Shown here: positions 1 through 4,696 of the stretch, in pieces
Layout: each line of letters begins with the position of its first letter
How positions within the stretch are numbered: position 1 is the stretch's first letter
DNA from: an uncultured Ruminococcus sp.
GTDB lineage: Bacteria; Bacillota; Clostridia; Oscillospirales; Acutalibacteraceae
Reading direction: 5' to 3'
NCBI GenBank assembly: GCA_902802975.1
Contig: CADCOF010000066.1
Coordinates: forward strand, 1 to 6,978
Length of the DNA stretch: 6,978 nt
Notes under the pieces: generated by a model
Databases searched by the model: none
Seen by the model: only the letters and a program-made list of their open reading frames with translations
Told to the model about the DNA's origin: nothing
Translations under genes and position numbers: made by a program

Positions 1-112
1 AATGCGCAATTAATGCTCGATCTGAGTCCATCACTCTCGACCACAATTTTTCACACTGCATAAACTATTGTCGTTGTGATAAACCATCGGTTTTCACAAA
101 TAATTGCGCATT
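1..112 (-). repeat. Dispersed repeat, copy A core with its short visible arm
   Basis: Read on the minus strand, 8-105 matches the two plus-strand copies at 3749-3846 and 3876-3973. By hand alignment 94 of 98 bases agree with copy C and about 89 of 98 with copy B. The core is bracketed by an inverted repeat: AATGCGCAATTA at 1-12 and its complement at 101-112. The window edge cuts the outer part of the left arm. A hairpin lies at 75-98 (TGTGA and AAACC pairing with GGTTT and TCACA, one bulged base, 3-nt loop). There is no plausible coding frame. The repeat is seen directly; its nature as a mobile element is inferred. Confidence 0.85.
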
Positions 113-222
113 GCGAATTGCGAATTGCGAATTGAATTGCGCATTGCGAATTGCAAATTGCGAATTGAATTCCGCATTACGAATTCCGAATTCCGAATTA
201 GCAAAACAGCTCCACTCTCCAC
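101..222 (-). repeat. Heptad-array arm and outer module of repeat copy A
   Basis: On the minus strand, starting at 199, the sequence reads as successive 7-bp units: AATTCGG twice, AATTCGT, AATGCGG, then AATTCGC, AATTTGC and AATGCGC variants. Two 5-bp AATTC units interrupt the run, which ends in AATTA at the core boundary. That gives about 13 heptads, against six in copy B and four in copy C, so arm length varies by whole units. Just outside the array, 200-222 (minus strand GTGGAGAGTGGAG, then TGTTTTGCT) matches 3686-3701 apart from a 7-bp duplication. The homology with copy B therefore extends beyond the heptads. Confidence 0.8.
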
Positions 223-235
223 ATTGAAAAAGTGT

Positions 236-261
236 TTGGGGAAAGATTTATGTCGTTTACT
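236..261 (+). repeat. Short repeat TTGGGGAAA...GTCGTTTACT, inverted partner at 6651-6675
   Basis: The 26 bases here match the reverse complement of 6651-6675 with a single-base indel and no substitutions. The motif lies just outside the outer module of repeat copy A and 49 bp before the metY start. No function is recognised. It may be a further module of the dispersed repeat family or part of the metY upstream region. No convincing -35/-10 pair was found between 200 and 309. Confidence 0.7.
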
Positions 262-309
262 GTAGATGCTTTTACAAAATCGTTATTTATATAAGGAGTA
301 TAAAGTATA

Positions 310-1590
310 ATGAAAATGAAAGACGAAACAAAATGCCTGCATGCAGGCTACCACCCGAAAAATTCGGAACCGAGAGTTGTTCCGATAGTACAAAGCACAA
401 CTTATGTCTACGATTCCACAGCAGAAGTTGCGTCCGTGTTCGATGAGCCGACGAAATCATTGATCTATTCCCGGTTCGCTAACCCAACCGTTATGGCTGT
501 TGAGGAGAAAATCGCAGAGCTTGAGGGCGGCGTTGCAGCAATGTGCACATCGTCCGGTCAGGCAGCCAACCTCATGGCAATACTGAATATCTGTAAAGCC
601 GGCGACAGCTTCATCAGCACATCGGAAATATACGGCGGCACGATAAATCTGTTCTCGTTCACATTGAAAAAGCTCGGTATCGAGTGCATATTTGTTTCCA
701 CAGATGATGACGAGGAAACAATTGATAAGGCTTTCAAGCCGAATACAAAAGCCGTTTTCGGCGAGACAATCGCAAATCCTGCGCTGACTGTTCTCGATAT
801 CGAAAAGTTCGCAAAAGCTGCCCATAAGCATAACGTTCCGCTTATTATCGATAATACTTTTGCGACTCCCATACTGTGCAAGCCGATAGAATTCGGCTGC
901 GATATTGTTACGCATTCCACAACCAAGTATATGGACGGACACGCAGTTCAGGGCGGCGGCGTTATTGTTGACAGCGGTAATTTCGATTGGTCAAGCGGCA
1001 ATTTCCCCGAGCTTACCGAGCCGGACGAGTCATATCACGGTATTGTTTACACCGAGGTGTACGGCAAAGCAGCATATATCATCAAAGCGAGAATGCAGCT
1101 CATGCGCGATTTTGGTGCGTATCCCGCGGCGCATTCGGCATTCCTGCTTAATCTTGGCTTGGAGACGCTTGCTGTTCGCATGAAGGCATACTGCGAAAAC
1201 GCGCTTACGGTTGCAAATTATCTCAAAAATCATGAGATGGTAGAAAGCGTATCGTATCCGGGTCTTGAGGGTGACAAGTACAACGAGCTTGCAACAAAAT
1301 ACCTCAAAGGCTCCAGCGGCGTTATTTCGTTTGTGATAAAGGGCGGCAGAGAGACTGCTATGAAGTTTATGGATTCGCTGAAGCTTGCGTCGAACGAGGT
1401 TCATGTTGCAGATATCCGCACATGCGTACTCCACCCCGCAAGCGAGACTCACCGCCAGCTGACCGATGAGCAGCTTGTTGCAGCCGGCATAAATGCAGGA
1501 ATGGTTCGCTTTTCCGTCGGTCTTGAAAATATTGATGATATTCTCGAAGACGTTGAGCAGGCGTTCAATGCAGCAAAAGAAAACGCATAA
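310..1590 (+). CDS. metY: O-acetylhomoserine sulfhydrylase (aminocarboxypropyltransferase), PLP-dependent, MetY type
   Basis: Predicted cytoplasmic PLP enzyme of the Cys/Met metabolism family (fold type I). Known members of this branch make homocysteine from O-acetylhomoserine and sulfide, for methionine synthesis. The 426 residues are the usual MetY length and the gene looks intact. Visible motifs: YSRFANPT (53-60) for cofactor phosphate contact from the partner subunit; SSGQAA (81-86); DNTFATP (181-187), where Asp181 should contact the pyridine nitrogen; HSTTKYMDGH (202-211), with Lys206 as the Schiff-base lysine; HPASETHRQL (375-384); and Arg400, a likely substrate-carboxylate ligand. VIVDSGNFDW (218-227) and the block after it favour MetY over cystathionine gamma-synthase or beta-lyase. 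The ATG at 310 follows AAGGAG (293-298) by 11 nt; the in-frame ATG at 316 is farther away. The gene is monocistronic, with its own terminator. Substrate choice (acetyl versus succinyl ester) is inferred from similarity. Confidence 0.93.
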   Translation: MKMKDETKCLHAGYHPKNSEPRVVPIVQSTTYVYDSTAEVASVFDEPTKSLIYSRFANPTVMAVEEKIAELEGGVAAMCTSSGQAANLMAILNICKAGDSFISTSEIYGGTINLFSFTLKKLGIECIFVSTDDDEETIDKAFKPNTKAVFGETIANPALTVLDIEKFAKAAHKHNVPLIIDNTFATPILCKPIEFGCDIVTHSTTKYMDGHAVQGGGVIVDSGNFDWSSGNFPELTEPDESYHGIVYTEVYGKAAYIIKARMQLMRDFGAYPAAHSAFLLNLGLETLAVRMKAYCENALTVANYLKNHEMVESVSYPGLEGDKYNELATKYLKGSSGVISFVIKGGRETAMKFMDSLKLASNEVHVADIRTCVLHPASETHRQLTDEQLVAAGINAGMVRFSVGLENIDDILEDVEQAFNAAKENA

Positions 1591-1605
1591 TTATATAATT
1601 ATCAT

Positions 1606-1635
1606 AAAACTCTGCCGTAAAAAGCAGAGTTTTTT
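1606..1635 (+). terminator. Intrinsic terminator of metY
   Basis: A perfect 10-bp stem (AAAACTCTGC at 1606-1615 with GCAGAGTTTT at 1624-1633) encloses an 8-nt loop and runs into a T tract ending at 1635. It starts 15 nt after the metY stop codon and separates metY from the next gene. Confidence 0.93.
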
Positions 1636-1712
1636 GTTGGTGTGTTACCATGAATATTTAAAATAACTAAATTTTTACTGAATATAGTATAAAATTTCTT
1701 TATCGGAAATGA

Positions 1713-1741
1713 TTGAAAAAAGTTCTGTTTTTTTGTATAAT
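1713..1741 (+). promoter_or_regulatory. Sigma-A-type promoter of asnB
   Basis: TTGAAA (1713-1718) and a consensus TATAAT (1736-1741) are separated by exactly 17 bp in an AT-rich stretch between the metY terminator and asnB. The expected start site near 1748 would leave a leader of about 34 nt, too short for a T-box or riboswitch. Confidence 0.85.
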
Positions 1742-1781
1742 GAATATTATTTAAATTCATCTTGCAAAAGGAGTAGATATT

Positions 1782-3623
1782 ATGTGCGGAATATGCGGAT
1801 TTACGGGTTACATTCCCGACAACGAAAAGATCGTTCACAACATGGCCGAAGTTATTACACATCGAGGTCCCGACAGCGAAGGCTATTACGTTGACAATAA
1901 CATCTCTATGGGTTTCCGCCGGCTGAGTATTATCGACCTCGACGGAGGCACGCAGCCTATCTACAACAAAGACAGAACGATGGTTCTCACGTTCAACGGC
2001 GAGATATACAACTACAAGGAGCTTCGCAAAGAGCTGATCGAGCTTGGATATGAGTTCTATACTCAGACCGACAGCGAGACAATTCTGCACGGATACGAGG
2101 AGTGGGGCGAAAAAGTCCTTGATCGTCTGCGCGGCATGTTTGGTTTTGCGATTTATGATACAAAGGACGGTTCTTTGTTCATTGCGCGCGACTTTTTCGG
2201 GATAAAGCCGATACATTACGCTCAGGTTGGCGACCATCTTGTATATGGTTCGGAGATAAAGAGCATTCTTGAATTCCCGCTTTACGAGAAAAAGTTCAAC
2301 GCACGGGCACTCGACAAGTATCTTTCGTTCCAGTATTCGCTGCCGCCCGAGACGTTTTTTGAGGGGATATACTGTCTTCTTCCCGGACACTATCTCCGTT
2401 ACAAGGACGGGAAGATCACGACAACGCGCTACTGGGAGGCAACATTCGAGCCGAACGAGGAGCTTGACGAGGAAACGGCTGTCAATACAATTGAAAAAGT
2501 ATTTGAGGAGTCTGTCAACGCTCATAAAATCAGTGATGTTGAAGTCGGCTGCTTCTTGTCGAGCGGCGTAGACAGCAGCTATGTATCGACATATTTTTCG
2601 GGACAAAAGACATTTACGGTTGGTTTTGATTTCGGAGAAAAGTACAATGAGATCGACTGGGCGAAAGGATTATCCGAAAAGATCGGAGTCGAGCATCACG
2701 CAAAGGTGATTTCAAGCGACGAATTCTGGGACAGCATTCGTCACGTTCAATATCACATGGATCAGCCGCTTGCAGACCCGTCGTGCATTGCGCTTTACTT
2801 TGTGACGAAGCTTGCAAGCGAATATGTAAAGGTAGTGCTTTCGGGCGAGGGTGCCGACGAGCTTTTTGGCGGCTACACGATATATAATGAAATAAACTCC
2901 CTGCGTGGATATCAGCGTTTGCCGTTGGGATTCAGAAAAGCGTTGGCGAACGTTGTGCGTCCGATGCCGAAATTCAAGGGGCGCAATTTCATACTGAGAG
3001 GCGCGCAGTCTGTTGAAGATAGATTTATCGGAAACGCGTTTATGTTCACGAAAGCGGAGAAGCAGAAAATACTCAAGGACGCGTCAATCTGCCACGAGCC
3101 GCAGGAGTACACGAAGCCCTACTATGACAGAGCGGCAAATTATGATGACATTACAAAAATGCAGTATCTTGACATTAACACATGGATGGTAGGAGATATT
3201 TTACTGAAAGCCGACAGAATGTCAATGGCGAACAGTCTGGAACTCAGGGTGCCGTTCCTTGACAAAGAGGTATTTGCAACAGCGCGTCAGATTCCGTATC
3301 ATCTGAGGGTGAACAGCAAGAACACGAAATACGCAATGCGCTGTGCAGCGCGCCGCCACATGCCGGAGGACTGGGCGAAGAAAAAGAAGCTTGGTTTCCC
3401 TGTTCCCACAAGGGTGTGGCTCAAAGATGAGAAGTACTACAACATTGTGAAGGACGCGTTCCAATCCGAAACTGCGAAGAAGTTCTTCAACAGTGATGAG
3501 ATCATTAAGTTCCTCGATGACCATTTCAACGGCAAAGAAGACAACAGCCGAAAAGTATGGACAGTCTATATCTTCCTGATCTGGTACGACATCTACTTTG
3601 GTGCGCCATCTTCATCTCGATAA
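1782..3623 (+). CDS. asnB: Asparagine synthetase, glutamine-hydrolysing
   Basis: Converts aspartate, glutamine and ATP to asparagine, glutamate, AMP and PPi in the cytoplasm. The N-terminal class II glutaminase domain (about 2-200) opens with MCGICGF, where Cys2 becomes the N-terminal nucleophile after Met removal. It also has HRGPDSEG (27-34, Arg28), FNGEIYN (71-77) and Asp97 in TDSE. The synthetase domain (about 230-600) has the PPi loop LSSGVDSS (259-266), SGEGADELFGGY (354-365), and KADRMSMANSLELRVPFLD (476-494), which lines the ATP/aspartate site. The 613 residues fit the longer AsnB/AsnO group of Firmicutes rather than the E. coli enzyme of about 554, and no key residue appears lost. 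AAAAGGAG (1766-1773) lies 8 nt before the ATG, and the start is fixed by the required Cys2. It has its own promoter and terminator, so it is not co-transcribed with metY by design. Some family members amidate cell-wall or secondary-metabolite substrates, but no such neighbours are seen. Confidence 0.95.
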   Translation: MCGICGFTGYIPDNEKIVHNMAEVITHRGPDSEGYYVDNNISMGFRRLSIIDLDGGTQPIYNKDRTMVLTFNGEIYNYKELRKELIELGYEFYTQTDSETILHGYEEWGEKVLDRLRGMFGFAIYDTKDGSLFIARDFFGIKPIHYAQVGDHLVYGSEIKSILEFPLYEKKFNARALDKYLSFQYSLPPETFFEGIYCLLPGHYLRYKDGKITTTRYWEATFEPNEELDEETAVNTIEKVFEESVNAHKISDVEVGCFLSSGVDSSYVSTYFSGQKTFTVGFDFGEKYNEIDWAKGLSEKIGVEHHAKVISSDEFWDSIRHVQYHMDQPLADPSCIALYFVTKLASEYVKVVLSGEGADELFGGYTIYNEINSLRGYQRLPLGFRKALANVVRPMPKFKGRNFILRGAQSVEDRFIGNAFMFTKAEKQKILKDASICHEPQEYTKPYYDRAANYDDITKMQYLDINTWMVGDILLKADRMSMANSLELRVPFLDKEVFATARQIPYHLRVNSKNTKYAMRCAARRHMPEDWAKKKKLGFPVPTRVWLKDEKYYNIVKDAFQSETAKKFFNSDEIIKFLDDHFNGKEDNSRKVWTVYIFLIWYDIYFGAPSSSR

Positions 3624-3632
3624 CTATTCATT

Positions 3633-3682
3633 ACCCCCTTAGTCACAAGGTGCGTTCAGTATCTTGTGGCAGAGGGGGTTTT
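3633..3682 (+). terminator. Long-stem intrinsic terminator of asnB
   Basis: ACCCCCT (3633-3639) pairs with AGGGGGT (3673-3679), and CACAAG (3644-3649) with CTTGTG (3663-3668). Between them is a short, partly paired stretch with one A-A mismatch. The 13-nt loop is followed by TTTT at 3679-3682. It starts 10 nt after the asnB stop codon. The C-run and internal palindrome could also make it a dispersed intergenic palindrome that serves as a terminator. Confidence 0.8.
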
Positions 3683-3683
3683 A

Positions 3684-3748
3684 GTGTGGAGTTGTTTTGC
3701 TAATTCGGAATGCGCAATTCAATTCGCAATTCGCAATGCGCAATGCGC
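3684..3748 (+). repeat. Outer module and left heptad arm of repeat copy B
   Basis: 3684-3701 (AGTGTGGAGTTGTTTTGCT) matches the outer flank of copy A in inverted orientation. From 3702 the sequence divides without remainder into AATTCGG, AATGCGC, a 5-bp AATTC, AATTCGC twice and AATGCGC twice, and the core starts at 3749. Confidence 0.8.
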
Positions 3749-3846
3749 AATTATTTGTGAAAACCGATGGGTTATCACAACGACAATAGTTTGTGCAGTG
3801 TGAAAAATTGTGGTTGAGAGTGAAAAACTCAGACCGAGCAATAAGT
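3749..3846 (+). repeat. Dispersed repeat, copy B core (right arm missing)
   Basis: Plus-strand copy of the 98-bp core, differing from copy A at about nine positions. Hairpin 1 is at 3756-3779 and hairpin 2 at 3818-3830 (GAGT, loop GAAAA, ACTC). Three of the nine differences fall in the loop of hairpin 2 and leave its stem intact. Unlike A and C, the core is not followed by an inverted heptad array: after 3847 the left arm of copy C begins directly. Confidence 0.82.
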
Positions 3847-3847
3847 C

Positions 3848-4001
3848 AATTCGGAATTCGGAATTCGGAATGCGGAATTATTTGTAAAAACCAATGGTTT
3901 ATCACAACGACAATAGTTTGTACAGTGTGAAAAATTGTGGTCGAGAGTGATGGACTCAGATCGAGCATTAATTAAGCATTACGCATTCCGCATTCCGAAT
4001 T
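3848..4001 (+). mobile_element. MITE-like element, repeat copy C, with heptad-array terminal inverted repeats
   Basis: The left end (3848-3880) is AATTCGG three times, AATGCGG, then AATTA. The right end, read inward on the minus strand from 4001, is AATTCGG, AATGCGG, AATGCGT, AATGCTT, AATTA. These form 33-bp terminal inverted repeats agreeing at 28 positions, around an 88-bp centre. Hairpin 1 is at 3883-3906 and hairpin 2 at 3945-3957. There is no open reading frame and no transposase in the window. It could be a non-autonomous element, or a structured intergenic repeat spread by other means. GCT stands on both sides of the B+C block (3699-3701 and 4002-4004), which is too short to be a firm target duplication. 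Confidence 0.6.
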
Positions 4002-4011
4002 GCTCATAAGT

Positions 4012-4039
4012 TCTACATGCCTTTTGTTTATCATATAAT
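4012..4039 (+). promoter_or_regulatory. Candidate promoter of the DUF4830-type gene
   Basis: TCTACA (4012-4017, 4 of 6 consensus bases) and a perfect TATAAT (4034-4039) are spaced 16 bp apart. The -35 box begins 11 bp beyond the right end of repeat copy C, so the promoter lies in unique sequence. The leader would be about 35 nt. Confidence 0.55.
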
Positions 4040-4081
4040 TTGTTATCAATCGTATCGATCATAATGAAAGGCTGATGATCA

Positions 4082-4549
4082 ATGTATTCTTACGATCCGC
4101 ACTCGACACTGAAAAAGAACCTGATATTAACCGTGTTTTCGTTATTTCTGCTCACGTGCATTTTTTCGCTGATGATAGGCAGCACATTTCATATTCCGCA
4201 CCCCGAAGAAACATATCTGGGCATTGACAGCCGCGCCGAAACTTCCGAACAGAGAATTGCATTTCTGCGAAGGCTGTCATATTCTCCCGCCCCCGACACA
4301 GAAGAATTGGAACAGATAGTTATTCCGGTGGAGTTCGGCGATGTGTACACAAACTACAACGAACTTCAAAAGGAATCAGGAGGCGATCTTTCGCGGTACA
4401 AAGGCGCGCAGTGTATCAGATGTTCATATCAGGATGAAGAAACAGGAAATTTCCTCGACCTGATAATTTACGAAAATCGTATTATCGGCGGTGATGAATG
4501 CACAAGAGAACTTGACGGGGAAATGTGGCCGCTGCGCATGCCCGATTGA
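4082..4549 (+). CDS. Membrane-anchored DUF4830-type protein of unknown function
   Basis: The 155-residue protein has a short basic N-terminus (Lys11, Lys12), one hydrophobic segment at about 13-34, and a hydrophilic remainder that is probably extracytoplasmic. The C-terminal part resembles the Firmicute family I know as DUF4830: QRIAFL (57-62), IPVEFGDVY and NYNELQKESG (81-100), DLSRYKG (102-108), a beta-rich LDLIIY (125-130), IIGGD (134-138) and LDGEMWPL (144-151). The loop near 115-124 looks shorter than in family members I remember. No catalytic motif is evident and no function is known. Cys26 lies inside the hydrophobic stretch without a proper lipobox, so it is not a lipoprotein. AAAGG (4067-4071) lies 10 nt before the ATG. 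No clear terminator follows, but the next gene has its own promoter. The family call is from memory of motifs. Confidence 0.82.
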   Translation: MYSYDPHSTLKKNLILTVFSLFLLTCIFSLMIGSTFHIPHPEETYLGIDSRAETSEQRIAFLRRLSYSPAPDTEELEQIVIPVEFGDVYTNYNELQKESGGDLSRYKGAQCIRCSYQDEETGNFLDLIIYENRIIGGDECTRELDGEMWPLRMPD

Positions 4550-4600
4550 CATGAATTGCGTATATTTTTCAAAAAGTTGGACAGTATCGTAAAAAAGTGG

Positions 4601-4628
4601 TTGATTTTTTTCATAAATGTGATACAAT
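4601..4628 (+). promoter_or_regulatory. Extended -10 promoter of the dockerin-protease gene
   Basis: TTGATT (4601-4606), a 16-bp spacer and TACAAT (4623-4628), with an upstream TG at 4620-4621 giving an extended -10. Initiation near 4635 would give a leader of about 60 nt. This leader holds a weak stem (TGACG at 4647-4651 with CGTCA at 4666-4670) just before the ribosome-binding site. No known riboswitch is recognised. Confidence 0.65.
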
Positions 4629-4681
4629 TATATAAAAATATACATCTGACGTCTTGAAAACAAATCGTCAATGTGAAAGTG

Positions 4682-4686
4682 AGGAG
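4682..4686 (+). promoter_or_regulatory. Ribosome-binding site that fixes the dockerin-protease start
   Basis: AGGAG lies 10 nt before the ATG at 4697. The frame is also open from a GTG at 4673, but that start lies upstream of this site and would add eight polar residues before the signal peptide. The ATG at 4697 is therefore preferred. Confidence 0.85.
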
Positions 4687-4696
4687 TTCAGAATTT

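Noticed and set aside
99..199. CRISPR array
   Set aside because: The repeat units are only 7 bp, run head to tail without unique spacers, and no cas genes are present. The pattern is a degenerate simple tandem array.
200..309. SAM riboswitch or T-box before metY, and a T-box before asnB
   Set aside because: The unique sequence before metY is short and shows no S-box core or antiterminator stem. The asnB leader after its promoter is only about 34 nt.
457..1452. Minus-strand open frames opposite metY
   Set aside because: They are antisense to an intact, motif-complete PLP enzyme, and their cysteine- and arginine-rich translations match no family. They are shadows.
1602..2606. Long minus-strand open frame (334 codons) covering the metY-asnB intergenic region and the first part of asnB
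   Set aside because: It lies opposite a well-supported asnB and contains the metY terminator. Its product has no recognisable domain and an odd composition, and it has no convincing ribosome-binding site. It is a shadow of asnB codon usage.
1..4001. Composite transposon carrying metY and asnB
   Set aside because: No transposase, integrase or remnant is present. The flanking repeats are short intergenic elements, and both genes look like native housekeeping genes with similar codon use. Only the inverted arrangement is kept as a finding.
4148..4159. Lipobox (LLTC) in the DUF4830-type protein
   Set aside because: Thr at -1 does not fit the consensus, and the hydrophobic segment continues past the cysteine, so a membrane anchor is more likely.
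4673..4696. GTG start giving a 652-residue dockerin protease
   Set aside because: It lies upstream of the only good ribosome-binding site (4682-4686) and would place polar residues before a canonical MKK signal peptide.
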